Of a DNA stretch of 64,000 bases, positions 8,631 through 17,264 are shown piece by piece. The translations under genes were made by a program, and so were the position numbers. This DNA is from Flavimobilis massiliensis. Its GTDB lineage: Bacteria > Actinomycetota > Actinomycetes > Actinomycetales > Cellulomonadaceae. The notes under the pieces are model-generated. The model was not told the DNA's origin, searched no databases, and saw nothing but the letters and a program-made list of their open reading frames with translations. The stretch covers positions 1,612,001 through 1,676,000 of the forward strand of contig NZ_LT964979.1 in NCBI RefSeq assembly GCF_900240335.1. The letters are read 5' to 3'. Within the stretch, counting starts at the first letter, position 1; each line of letters opens with the position of its first letter.

Positions 8631-11600
8631 ATGCGGATCCTCGACGGTGCCCTCGTGCTCAGCGCGAGCGACGTGACGCTCGGTGCGACATGCGAACTCG
8701 CGCTGTGCGACCTGCTCGACCGGCGGCTCGGGCGTGCGCCCGCGCTGCCCGGCATGGAGCCCGCGGACCCGGACGCGATGCTCGCGCGCGCGGCCGTGCT
8801 CGGCGAGGCCCACGAGCAGCGTCACCTCGCGCGGCTGCGCGCGGAGCACGGGACCTACGACGCCGCGACAGGGCGGGGCGTCGTCGAGCTGCCCGGGACG
8901 CCCGGGCGCACGGCCGCGGAGCTCGTCGAGCGCCGCGAGGCGTCGTTCGCGGCGCTCGCCGGGGGCGCGGACGTCGTCTTCCAGGCCGAGATGTTCGACG
9001 GCACGTTCTCGGGCCGCGCCGACTTCCTCGTCGCGTCCCCCGACGGCTGGGTCGTCGTCGACACGAAGCTCGCACGACGCGCGAAGGTCACGGCGGTCCT
9101 CCAGCTCGCGGCGTACGCGCACGCGCTGCGCACGGCCGGCGTCCGCGTCGCCCCCGAGGCCGTGCTCCTGCTCGGCGACGGCACCGAGTCACGGCACCGC
9201 GTCGACGACGTCGTGCCCGTCTACCTGCGGCGCCGCACGCGCGTCGAAGCGCTGCTCGCGGCGCACCGCGCGGGCGGAGCCGCCGTGACGTGGCAGTCAC
9301 CCGGCCTCACGCGCTGCGGCACGTGCGACGTGTGCGAGGCGTGGGTCGCCCACGAGCGCGACCTCCTGCTCGTCGCGGGCCTGCGCCCGACGCAGCGCAC
9401 GCGGCTCCACGCCGCAGGGATCACGACGATCGACGAGCTCGCGGCCGCGGAAGGCCCCGTGCCCGGGCTCGCGGCGGGCGTCGTCGCGACGCCCCGCGCG
9501 CAGGCGCGGCTGCAGGGGCGCCAGTCGCCGCCCGACGGCCCCGGGCCGCTGCTCCCCGACGGACGACCCGCCGTCGAGGCCGAGGTCTTCGATCCCGCCG
9601 TGCTCGCGCAGCTGCCGCCGCGCTCGGCGGGCGGCCTCTACTTCGACTTCGAGGGCGACCCGCTGTGGGTCGGTGACGAGCCCGACGACGGGGGCCTCGA
9701 GTCCCTCGGGGGCATGGTCGCCGAGCCCGCCGCAGACGACGAGGCACCGCCCTTCACGGCCCTGTGGGCGCACGACCGTGCGAGCGAGAAGCAGGTGCTC
9801 GTCGACTTCCTCGAGCTCGTCACGGCCCGCCGGAAGCAGTTCCCCGACATGCACGTCTACCACTACGCGCCCTACGAGCCCGCCGCCCTCAAGCGCCTCG
9901 CGGGCCGCCACGGCGTCGGCGAGGACATGCTCGACGACCTCCTGCGCGCGGGCGTCCTCGTCGACCTCTACGCAACCGTGCGCGGTGCGCTGCGCATCTC
10001 GCAGCCGTCGTACTCGATCAAGAAACTCGAGCCCCTCTACTCCCCCGAGAGCCGCGAGGGCGTGACGAACGCCGCGGACTCGATCGTCGAGTACGCCGAG
10101 GCCTGCGCGCTGCGCGAGGCGGGCGACACCGAGGCGTACGCGCACCGGCTCGACGCGATCGCCGAGTACAACGCGGACGACTGCATCTCGACGCGCGACC
10201 TGCGCCTCTGGCTCGACGCGCGGGCCGCCGAGCACGGCGTCGTGCCCTCCGGCGGGCAGGTCGCGGCGCACGAGGGCGCCGAGCCCGTCGAACCCACGCC
10301 CGAGGCCCTCCACCTCGCGGAGGTCGAGGCGACGCTCCTCGCCGCCGCGGGCGACGACCCCGTGCATCGCACGGCCGACGAGCAGGCGCTCGCGATGCTC
10401 GCCGCAGGCCTGCGCTTCCACCGGCGCGAGGTACGTCCCGCGTGGTGGGAGCACTTCGACCGCCTGCTCACCCCCGTCGACGAGTGGACGTCCCGCTCCG
10501 TCGTGCGACCCGGCACGTACGACGGCGTCCCCGCCGTCATGCCCGAGCCGTGGATCCCGCCCGAGGGCCGCAAGCGCACGTCGACACGCCAGGTCGTGCT
10601 GCGTGCCGAGCTCGAGCCGGGCTCGGACGTCCGGCCCGGCACGTCCCTGTGGGCCGTCTACCCGCCCGGCGTCGACGACTCGTTCGGCACCGCGGGCGAC
10701 GGCGCGCTCACATGGCACACCAAGGTCGCCGTCGACGAGGTCGAGACGCACGGCGCGATCTCGACGATCACCGTGACCGAGACGACGAAGGCCGGCGTCG
10801 AGGGCTGGTCCGCCGCACCGCTCGCGCTCGTGCCCGCTGTCGTCGACCTCGGCAAGCAACCCGCCGCCGCGATCCTCCGGCTCGCCGACCGCGTCATCGC
10901 AGGCCTCGGTGAGGCCGGCGACGCCCCGACCCTCCCCCGGCTCGCGGTGCTCGACCTCCTGCGGCGCGTCCCGCCGCGCCTGCGCGCGGGGGCGGCCTTC
11001 CCGAGCGCGGCCGAGCGCACCGACGACCTCGTCGGCGCGATCACGCGCACGGTCCTCGCTCTCGACGACTCCTACCTCGCCGTCCAGGGACCGCCCGGGA
11101 CGGGCAAGACGTTCACCGGCTCCCGCGTCGTCGCGCGGCTCGTCGCCGAGGGCTGGAAGGTCGGCGTCGTCGGCCAGTCGCACGCCGTCGTCGAGAACAT
11201 GCTCGCGGGCATCGTCAACGCTGGCGTCGCGCGCGAGGACGTCGGGAAGAAGAACGCGACCGGCGACACGGACGAGCACCCGTGGACGCGGCTCACCGAC
11301 GCGGCATCGTCGTCCGTCGAGGCGTTCCTCGCCGACCACGCGGGACGCGGCTGCGTCGTCGGCGGCACGCAGTGGACGTTCTGCGCCGAGAAGAACGTGC
11401 CGCCGGGCGGCTACGACCTGCTCGTCGTCGACGAGGCCGGGCAGTTCGCGCTCGCCGGGACGCTCGCCGTGGCGAGCGCCGCACGCAACGTCATGCTCCT
11501 CGGCGACCCGCAGCAACTGCCGCAGGTCACGCAGGGCACGCACCCCGAACCCGTCGACACCTCGGCGCTCGGCTGGCTCATGGACGGGCACGCGACGCTC

Positions 11601-12227
11601 CCCGACCACCTCGGATTCTTCCTCGCGGAGTCGTGGCGCATGCACCCGGCCGTGTGCGGTCCCTTCTCGCGCCTCTCGTACGAGCGGCGACTGCGCTCGC
11701 GCCCGGGCGTGCCCGAGCACCGTGAGCTCGTCGGCACAGCACCCGGCATCCACCTCGTCGAGGTCGAGCATGCGGGGCGCGCGACCGCGAGCCCCGAGGA
11801 GGCCGCGGCCGTCGTCGACGTCGTGCGCGACGTCGTCGGCTCCACGTGGATCCCGGGCAAAGACGAGCCGGGCCGGGTCGCGACCGACAAGGACGTCATC
11901 GTCGTCGCCGCGTACAACGCCCAGGTGCAGCTCGTGCGCGAGGCCCTCGACCGCGCCGGGTTCGAGGGGACGCGTGTCGGCACCGTCGACAGGTTCCAGG
12001 GCCAGGAGGCTCCGGTCGCCGTCGTCACGTTCGCGACGTCGAGCGTCGAGGAAGCCGCGCGCGGCATGACATTCCTCCTCGACCGGCACCGCGTCAACGT
12101 CGCGGTGTCCCGCGCGCAGCACCACGCGGTGCTCGTCCGGTCGACACACCTCGTCGACCACCTGCCCACCACACCCGCGGCGCTCGCCGACCTCGGCGCG
12201 TTCCTCGGCCTCACCGACCCACTCTGA
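8631..12227 (+). CDS. TM0106-family RecB-like nuclease fused to superfamily 1 helicase
   Basis: A 1198-residue fusion. Residues about 1-240 form a Cas4/RecB-like PD-(D/E)xK nuclease: G-R-A-D-F (D131), V-V-D-T-K (D144, K146), Q158-x3-Y162. Cysteines 21 or 26 plus C229-x2-C232-x2-C235 could hold a 4Fe-4S cluster. Residues about 330-560 match a YprB-type RNase H-like exonuclease (Y-F-D-F-E-G-D; Y-H-Y-A-P-Y-E). The C-terminal half is a UPF1/Dna2-like helicase: G-P-P-G-T-G-K-T near 820, D-E-A-G, G-D-P-Q-Q-L-P, D-R-F-Q-G-Q-E, and N-V-A-V-S-R-A-Q. The family is known, but its role (repair, end processing or defence) is not established. It converges on tdk across a hairpin-containing gap. Confidence 0.88.
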   Translation: MRILDGALVLSASDVTLGATCELALCDLLDRRLGRAPALPGMEPADPDAMLARAAVLGEAHEQRHLARLRAEHGTYDAATGRGVVELPGTPGRTAAELVERREASFAALAGGADVVFQAEMFDGTFSGRADFLVASPDGWVVVDTKLARRAKVTAVLQLAAYAHALRTAGVRVAPEAVLLLGDGTESRHRVDDVVPVYLRRRTRVEALLAAHRAGGAAVTWQSPGLTRCGTCDVCEAWVAHERDLLLVAGLRPTQRTRLHAAGITTIDELAAAEGPVPGLAAGVVATPRAQARLQGRQSPPDGPGPLLPDGRPAVEAEVFDPAVLAQLPPRSAGGLYFDFEGDPLWVGDEPDDGGLESLGGMVAEPAADDEAPPFTALWAHDRASEKQVLVDFLELVTARRKQFPDMHVYHYAPYEPAALKRLAGRHGVGEDMLDDLLRAGVLVDLYATVRGALRISQPSYSIKKLEPLYSPESREGVTNAADSIVEYAEACALREAGDTEAYAHRLDAIAEYNADDCISTRDLRLWLDARAAEHGVVPSGGQVAAHEGAEPVEPTPEALHLAEVEATLLAAAGDDPVHRTADEQALAMLAAGLRFHRREVRPAWWEHFDRLLTPVDEWTSRSVVRPGTYDGVPAVMPEPWIPPEGRKRTSTRQVVLRAELEPGSDVRPGTSLWAVYPPGVDDSFGTAGDGALTWHTKVAVDEVETHGAISTITVTETTKAGVEGWSAAPLALVPAVVDLGKQPAAAILRLADRVIAGLGEAGDAPTLPRLAVLDLLRRVPPRLRAGAAFPSAAERTDDLVGAITRTVLALDDSYLAVQGPPGTGKTFTGSRVVARLVAEGWKVGVVGQSHAVVENMLAGIVNAGVAREDVGKKNATGDTDEHPWTRLTDAASSSVEAFLADHAGRGCVVGGTQWTFCAEKNVPPGGYDLLVVDEAGQFALAGTLAVASAARNVMLLGDPQQLPQVTQGTHPEPVDTSALGWLMDGHATLPDHLGFFLAESWRMHPAVCGPFSRLSYERRLRSRPGVPEHRELVGTAPGIHLVEVEHAGRATASPEEAAAVVDVVRDVVGSTWIPGKDEPGRVATDKDVIVVAAYNAQVQLVREALDRAGFEGTRVGTVDRFQGQEAPVAVVTFATSSVEEAARGMTFLLDRHRVNVAVSRAQHHAVLVRSTHLVDHLPTTPAALADLGAFLGLTDPL

Positions 12228-12543
12228 GCGCGCCCGGGACGCCCCGGCCCTTCCACGGCACCCCTGACCTCGCCTTATTCCCGTCGCACGCCGTCCGAAC
12301 CGGGACCAACGTCCGGGGTCGCGCAGCGTCGCCGATGGCTACGGTGGAGGTGACGTCCTGCCCCCCCCTCCGGGGCGTCACCGCGTCGCACGACGCCACG
12401 GACGCGCGCGGTCCCTGGTTGCCATCCCCTCGGCGACCCAGGACCGCGCGCTTCCCTGTCCGTCCCTCCCGCACCACGGCCACGCATCTCGGCAACGCAC
12501 CCGGGCGCGACGCCAAGCCCGCGACGATCGGCCGGACGACACG
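12228..12543. other. Gap between convergent genes, with hairpins but no gene
   Basis: Between the nuclease/helicase and tdk stops there is a run of eight C (12360-12367, within a slightly longer C-rich tract) flanked by a 7-bp inverted repeat (12349-12355 with 12376-12382), and the stronger hairpin listed separately. No frame here has homology that I recognise. Confidence 0.5.
12404..12451. terminator. GC-rich hairpin between convergent genes
   Basis: Arms GCGCGCGGTCC (12404-12414) and GGACCGCGCGC (12441-12451) are exact inverted repeats. Its place between two convergent genes suggests a bidirectional terminator, though no T-tract is evident. Confidence 0.5.
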
Positions 12544-13167
12544 TCAGCGCCAGGGTGCCGCCACAAGATGGTGCCGGCAGCGTGCGACGTACGACTCCGC
12601 ACCACCGACGAGCTCCGCCCGTGCGTCCTCGACACGCCCCGCCGCCGAAGGCGTCGCAACGACCCGCTCGTGGAACGCGGCGTCCGCGCCGCACACCCCG
12701 CACACCGCGGTGAGCCGTGTGACCCGCTCCGCGAGCGCGCACAGGCTCGGCAGCGGCTCGAACGGCCGCCCCTCGAAGGTCACGTCAAGCCCTGCGACGA
12801 GCACGACGAGCCCGTCGCCCGCGAGCCCCTGCACGGCATCGACGAGATCGGGCCCGAAGAACTGGGCCTCGTCGATCGCCACGACGTCAAGCCCCCCTGC
12901 CGCGCGCCGGCCACGCACGTGCGCCTCGAGCGCCGCAACGTCACCGACCGCGGCCGCCGGGACCGCGAGCCCCGAGTGCGACGACACCGTGCCAGCACCG
13001 CGCCGGTCGTCGACGGCGTGGCTCATGACCTCGACCGCGAACCCCGCGAAACGGGCGCGTCGCACACGGCGCAGCAGCTCCTCGGACTTGCCCGCGAACA
13101 TCGGCCCGCAGACGACCTCGACGTGCCCCGGGTGCTGCGGGGCACGCGGGCCCGTCGTCGTGCTCAT
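12544..13167 (-). CDS. tdk: Thymidine kinase (TK1 type)
   Basis: A 207-residue class II thymidine kinase that phosphorylates thymidine in pyrimidine salvage. It shows the P-loop G-P-M-F-A-G-K-S-E-E-L, the Walker B/lasso segment A-I-D-E-A-Q-F-F, and a zinc ribbon beginning C-G-V-C-G and ending C-R-H-H, where the last ligands may be Cys/His. ATG 13167 (M-S-T-T-T-G-P-R) follows GGGAGG with very short spacing; ATG 13176 is an alternative. The longer frame up to 13338 would run into the neighbouring promoter region. It is transcribed away from the prepilin-like cassette. Confidence 0.93.
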   Translation of the reverse strand: MSTTTGPRAPQHPGHVEVVCGPMFAGKSEELLRRVRRARFAGFAVEVMSHAVDDRRGAGTVSSHSGLAVPAAAVGDVAALEAHVRGRRAAGGLDVVAIDEAQFFGPDLVDAVQGLAGDGLVVLVAGLDVTFEGRPFEPLPSLCALAERVTRLTAVCGVCGADAAFHERVVATPSAAGRVEDARAELVGGAESYVARCRHHLVAAPWR

Positions 13168-13261
13168 GCCTCCCATCCAAGCACCGCGCTGCGGGGACCG
13201 TCCGCTGCGGCGGCCCGTAGGCCCAGGGGCCCACCAGGGCCCAGCGCGGTTCGGCCCGGGA

Positions 13262-13306
13262 CGGGCCCGGGAGCGGGTGCGGGCCGACGAGGCCTCCCCT
13301 AGCGTG
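13262..13306 (+). promoter_or_regulatory. Promoter element of cassette copy 1
   Basis: A GC-rich box beginning CGGGCCCGGG (13262) lies 38 bp before the -10-like TAGCGT (13300-13305) in CCCTAGCGTG, which ends 59 bp before the gene start. The same two boxes with the same 38-bp interval precede the second copy (15599-15643), so they are probably functional. Confidence 0.5.
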
Positions 13307-13364
13307 GCAGTGGCCCCGGACGCCTCTCCGGGACGCACGCCACGCCCGCGACGAGGAGACCCCG

Positions 13365-14726
13365 ATGTTCCGACGACTGGCCGTCGCGAGGGACCGCGGC
13401 AACGACCACGGCGCCGGTTCCGCCGAGTACCTCGGAGTCATCCTCCTCGTCGTCGCCATCGTGGGCTCGCTGCTGCTCTCGGCGACGCCGATCGGCAGCG
13501 CGATCGCGGCACGGCTCTGCGAGGCCTTCGGAACCACGTGCGGGACCGCGTCAGAGGATCCGACGGCGAGCCGCAAGCCCGAGGGCCCATGCGTCGTCGA
13601 CACCTCGACGGAGACCCGCTCGCTCGGCGTCACCGCGGTCATTGACCTTGACGCCGGCGGTCAGCTCATCACGGAGAAGCTCTCGGACGGAACGACGAGG
13701 GTGACGCTCCAGGGAGAGGGCAGCGCCGGCATCGGGGTCGGCGTGGGCGGCAGCATCGAGGTCACGGTCGACGACTTCGTCTACGGGGGGAGCGCCCAGG
13801 CGAGCGCAAGTGCGGCGGCCCTCGTTGCGGGCGGCACAACCTGGGAGTTCCCGCGCGGCCAGGAGGGTGACGCGTCGAAGCTCACGTCGTTCCTCCAGCG
13901 ACAGCTCGACAACTCGACGACCCCCGTCGTCGGGCCGATCCGCGGCGCGTGGGACGCAGTCTTTGGCGACAGGTACGTGCCGCCGGCCCCGACGTCGTAC
14001 TTCGGGCAGGTCGGGGTCGACGGGTCGGCCTCGGCCTCAGCATCGGCGCTCTCCACCGGGCCGACGAGCGCGGGCGCCGAGGCCGAGGCCGCCGTGGCGC
14101 TCGGCGCGAAGGTCGACGTCCGCACGGGGGCGACGACCCTCTACTACTCTGCGACCCTGGAGGGCTCCGCCCAGGCCGGTAGCAAGCAGCTCACGAGCTC
14201 GGGGGACGCGAGCGCCTCGGGGGAACTGCACACGATCATCGCGGTGACACTCGACCCCTCCGGTGCCTACATGACGAACGTGTCCATCGAGGGGACGGCG
14301 TTCGGCGAGGCCGACGCCAGCTGGTCGAACGTCTTCGGGGCGAACCACGACCCGAGCGCGCGGGGCGGCGTGCAGTACACGGCCGGGGTCAACCTCACGG
14401 ACCGGGAGAGCGCCTCGATCGCCGCGGACGTCCTGCGGTCGCAGGGGATCCCGGTCCCAGACACGGAGTGGACGCCACGAGGCAACACGGGGGTTGGACA
14501 GATCGACGCCTTCACGACGTTCGTCGACGCCGCCAAGGAGCGCGGGACGGTCAGCCGCCTCACGCAGACGGGCGACTCGTCAACCCCGTTCGCGATCAAC
14601 GCGTCCGGCAAGGTCGGGATCGAGGCGGGTCTCCGGTACGAGAACTCCTCGACGCGCCGCACGACGGACGGCGCCGAGTACTTTGACGGGACCCAGTGGG
14701 TGCCGTGGACGGAGTGCGTCGGATGA
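13365..14726 (+). CDS. Prepilin-like exported protein with long ectodomain (copy 1)
   Basis: A 453-residue protein of unknown function. The N-terminus has a class III (type IV prepilin) signal: a basic leader ending H-G, then A-G-S-A-E-Y-L-G and about 20 hydrophobic residues. Glu lies at +5 and Tyr at +6 after the predicted cleavage following Gly16, as in Flp pilins. Unlike the roughly 60-residue Flp pilins, about 400 residues follow, with beta-rich segments and Ala/Ser-rich stretches. Cysteines at 52, 59, 76 and 451 are all kept in the paralogue, suggesting two disulfides. It ends with Y-F-D-G-T-Q-W-V-P-W-T-E-C. The ribosome-binding site GAGGAGA precedes ATG 13365. The stop overlaps the start of a lipoprotein gene by 4 bp. 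No pilus assembly genes are in the window. Confidence 0.8.
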   Translation: MFRRLAVARDRGNDHGAGSAEYLGVILLVVAIVGSLLLSATPIGSAIAARLCEAFGTTCGTASEDPTASRKPEGPCVVDTSTETRSLGVTAVIDLDAGGQLITEKLSDGTTRVTLQGEGSAGIGVGVGGSIEVTVDDFVYGGSAQASASAAALVAGGTTWEFPRGQEGDASKLTSFLQRQLDNSTTPVVGPIRGAWDAVFGDRYVPPAPTSYFGQVGVDGSASASASALSTGPTSAGAEAEAAVALGAKVDVRTGATTLYYSATLEGSAQAGSKQLTSSGDASASGELHTIIAVTLDPSGAYMTNVSIEGTAFGEADASWSNVFGANHDPSARGGVQYTAGVNLTDRESASIAADVLRSQGIPVPDTEWTPRGNTGVGQIDAFTTFVDAAKERGTVSRLTQTGDSSTPFAINASGKVGIEAGLRYENSSTRRTTDGAEYFDGTQWVPWTECVG

Positions 14727-15400
14727 GGCCGCCGACGCGGCGGGCAGACGTACCGCGGACCCAGCACCGCAGGAACGCCGCTGCGCGGGCGGTCGCCGCT
14801 GTCGCCGTCGGCGTCCTCACGGTGACGCTCACGGCGTGCGTGCCGTCGCCCGACCCGCTCGACGCGCCCTGGGCACCGTCCGGGACGGACCACCCCATGG
14901 CGCCGACCGGCACCCCTCTCGGGATCGCCCCCGTGCCGTCGGCGGGCACCCGCACGGAGGTGCTCCCCGGGCTCACGGTGACGTTGCCGGAGTCCGCGCA
15001 CGAGGACTCGGCCTTCGTCCCGAGCGGCCCTGCGCCGAGCCGCCGCTTCCTGTTCGGCACGGCCGGGGAGGATCTGCCCGCGTTCCAGGTCACCGCGATC
15101 CGCCCCGAGCTAGGTTCCCTCAGGGACCTCTCATGGACCGACGAAGCCTTCATGAAGGCTGATCCGGCGATCTCCAACGTCCACCGGTCCGTCGAGCGCT
15201 GGCCTGGCGCCGCGGAGGTCATCGCCATGACGTGGACACAGGAGGTCACCCGCGGCGACAGGTCCACGACGTTCGACGCGCTCGTCCTCTGGATGCGGGC
15301 GCGATCCGGGGCGGCGTTCCAGATCCTGGCCTTCGCGGAGCCGGGGCAGCTCGAGAGCTCTCCCGCACGGGCCGTCGTCCTCTCGAGCGACCTCGACTGA
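14723..15400 (+). CDS. Lipoprotein paired with prepilin-like protein (copy 1)
   Basis: A 225-residue predicted lipoprotein. A basic N-terminus and a hydrophobic segment lead into the lipobox L-T-A-C with Cys39 as the lipidated residue. The mature part has a roughly 45-residue Pro/Gly/Thr-rich linker, then a compact domain beginning L-P-G-L-T-V-T-L-P and ending F-Q-I-L-A-F-A-E. That order of strands is reminiscent of Mog1/PsbP-like lipoproteins such as LpqN, but I cannot confirm it. The ATG at 14723 overlaps the upstream stop (ATGA), so the two genes are probably translated together. The paralogue at 17265 has the same layout. Confidence 0.8.
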   Translation: MRPPTRRADVPRTQHRRNAAARAVAAVAVGVLTVTLTACVPSPDPLDAPWAPSGTDHPMAPTGTPLGIAPVPSAGTRTEVLPGLTVTLPESAHEDSAFVPSGPAPSRRFLFGTAGEDLPAFQVTAIRPELGSLRDLSWTDEAFMKADPAISNVHRSVERWPGAAEVIAMTWTQEVTRGDRSTTFDALVLWMRARSGAAFQILAFAEPGQLESSPARAVVLSSDLD

Positions 15401-15598
15401 CGTGGTCGGCCGATTCGCGGCCGACCACGCCCGCGGCCGACCACGCCCGCGGCCGACCACGCCCGCGGCCGACCGCGCCCGCGGCATGCCACGCCCGCGG
15501 CATGCCGCCCCCCGGGGAGGGACGCCGCCCGCGACTGCGCCGCCTGGGCCCGGGGTCCCACGCGGACCCAGGCACCCCCCGTGACAGAAGGACCAGAA
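15401..15598. other. Intergenic spacer between cassette copies
   Basis: This spacer holds the 16-bp tandem repeats listed separately, followed by GC-rich sequence with no gene. The promoter of copy 2 starts at its right end. Confidence 0.5.
15421..15500. repeat. Five tandem 16-bp repeats
   Basis: The unit CCGACCACGCCCGCGG occurs three times exactly (15421, 15437, 15453) and twice with changes (15469, 15485). It starts 20 bp after the first lipoprotein gene. The units contain partly self-complementary CCGCGG, so they may fold and act as a terminator or as a protein-binding array. Confidence 0.85.
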
Positions 15599-15643
15599 CG
15601 GGCCCCGGGGGCGTCGCGCCCCAGAAGGTTCATCCCTAGCGTG
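15599..15643 (+). promoter_or_regulatory. Promoter element of cassette copy 2
   Basis: CGGGCCCCGGGG (from 15599) and CCCTAGCGTG (15634-15643) repeat the elements seen before copy 1, with the same 38-bp interval and a 60-bp distance from TAGCGT to the start codon. Confidence 0.5.
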
Positions 15644-15702
15644 AAGGACGGTCGAGCGTGCACACGCACGCTCCCACCGTCCCGCACCAAGGAGACCTTC
15701 CG

Positions 15703-17088
15703 ATGATTCGACGCACGGCCGCCGCCCGACGCGGTGACGACCGCGGAGCCGGGTCGGTCGAGTATCTCGGTGCGATCCTTCTCGTCGTCGCGGTCGTGGG
15801 ATCGCTCCTCATCGCGGCGACCCCGATCGGCTCGGCGATCGCAGCACGGCTCTGCGAGGCCTTCGGCACGGCCTGCGCAGCGACCGAGGACGCTGTCGAC
15901 GCGCGCCGCCCCGAAGGACCGTGCGTCACCGACGCGGTGACGACGGCGCGCTCGATCGGGGCGACGGTGATCGTCGATGTCGACGGCGGCGGCACCCTCA
16001 TCACCGAGAACCTCTCCGACGGGACGACCCGGGTGACGTTCAGGGCGGCGGGCAACGCCGGCATCGGGGTTGCAGCCGGCGCGAAGATCTCCCTCACGGT
16101 CGACGACTTCACCATGGCCAAGGGCGCGCACGCCGCGGCAGGGGCTGCGGCCGTCGTCGCCGGAGGTTCGACGTGGGACTTCCCGCCCGGCCAGGAGAAG
16201 GCGGCGGCGCAGCTGACGGAGCACTTCCAGCGACACGTCGAGAACGCGACGACGCCCATCGCCGGGCCGTTGCGTGCGCTCTGGGACGGGGCTTCCGCCG
16301 CCGTGGACCGGATCACCGGCAACGGCTACCGGGTTCCTACGCCGACGTCGTACTTCGCCCAGGTCGACGCGCAGCTCGCGGCGTCGGGGGCCTGGACCGA
16401 CTTCACCCCCCTGGGCCCCGCGGACGGCGACGTCCGAGCGAGCGGGGCGACCGCGCTCGGGGGTCGCGTCGACACCGCGACCGGCGCGACGACGCTCTAC
16501 TTCGGGGCGTCGCTCGACTCGACCGCCTGGGGTCGCGTCGGATACCTCCACGAGAACGTCGAGGGGAGCTTTGACGGTGACGTCCAGACGGTCGTCGCCG
16601 TGACGCTCGACCCGACGAGCACGCACATGACCAACGTCTCGATCGAGCTCACGACGGCGCAGGAGGGCAGCATCCACCTCTCGCGGCTCCTCGGGACGCA
16701 GTACTCCGACGCGCACGCGCGCGGCAGCCAGGCACACCTCTCCGTCGATCTCACCAACCCGGAGGCGACGTCGGTCGCCGGCGATCTCCTGCGTGCTGTC
16801 GGCGTCCCGGTCCCCCCGACGGCGTGGACGCCCGCGGGCGGAACCGGATCGCCGGGCGAGGACGCGCTTGCGACGTTCGTCCGTGCAGCCATGGAGCGCG
16901 GCGAGGCGACGGTGCTCGCACGGACCAGCGGGTCCTCGACCCCGTTCGCGTTCGACGCTGCGGTCGACGGCTGGAAGGTCGGCGTCGGAGTCCGGTACGA
17001 GAACTCGTCGACGACCACGACGACGACCGAGGCCTCCTACTTCGACGGGAGCCGTTGGGTCCCGTGGACCGAGTGCGTCGCAGGTTGA
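15703..17088 (+). CDS. Prepilin-like exported protein with long ectodomain (copy 2)
   Basis: A 461-residue paralogue of the protein at 13365, same order of features throughout. The class III signal reads R-G then A-G-S-V-E-Y-L-G with Glu at +5 after Gly15. The shared block A-T-P-I-G-S-A-I-A-A-R-L-C-E-A-F-G-T is almost identical in both. Cysteines 51, 58, 74 and 458 correspond to those of copy 1, and the C-terminus again reads F-D-G-S-R-W-V-P-W-T-E-C. The middle of the ectodomain has diverged much more than the two ends. ATG 15703 is preceded by AAGGAGA. The paired lipoprotein follows after 176 bp rather than by overlap. Function unknown; export through a prepilin peptidase is inferred. Confidence 0.8.
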   Translation: MIRRTAAARRGDDRGAGSVEYLGAILLVVAVVGSLLIAATPIGSAIAARLCEAFGTACAATEDAVDARRPEGPCVTDAVTTARSIGATVIVDVDGGGTLITENLSDGTTRVTFRAAGNAGIGVAAGAKISLTVDDFTMAKGAHAAAGAAAVVAGGSTWDFPPGQEKAAAQLTEHFQRHVENATTPIAGPLRALWDGASAAVDRITGNGYRVPTPTSYFAQVDAQLAASGAWTDFTPLGPADGDVRASGATALGGRVDTATGATTLYFGASLDSTAWGRVGYLHENVEGSFDGDVQTVVAVTLDPTSTHMTNVSIELTTAQEGSIHLSRLLGTQYSDAHARGSQAHLSVDLTNPEATSVAGDLLRAVGVPVPPTAWTPAGGTGSPGEDALATFVRAAMERGEATVLARTSGSSTPFAFDAAVDGWKVGVGVRYENSSTTTTTTEASYFDGSRWVPWTECVAG

Positions 17089-17264
17089 TCCGCACGAGGT
17101 CCCGGGTGCCGCCTGCCTCGCTGCGGTACCCGGGCCCACACCCGGCCTCGCCGCGCCGAACCGTGCAAGGTGCGGAATACTCGGGCGGGCGCGTGCGGTC
17201 CCTTGGCGAGGCACGGCGCACGACGCGAGCACACGACCTCAGCAGAACGACGAAGGAGACTGCG

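Noticed and set aside
9297..12161. Minus-strand frame of about 950 codons opposite the nuclease/helicase gene
   Set aside because: Antisense shadow; the plus strand carries all conserved motifs and there is no recognisable product on the minus strand.
15421..15500. CRISPR array
   Set aside because: The 16-bp units are contiguous with no spacers, and no cas genes are nearby.
14596..17232. Minus-strand frame across both prepilin-like genes
   Set aside because: It crosses intergenic repeats and promoters, and the plus-strand genes have signal peptides, lipoboxes and ribosome-binding sites.
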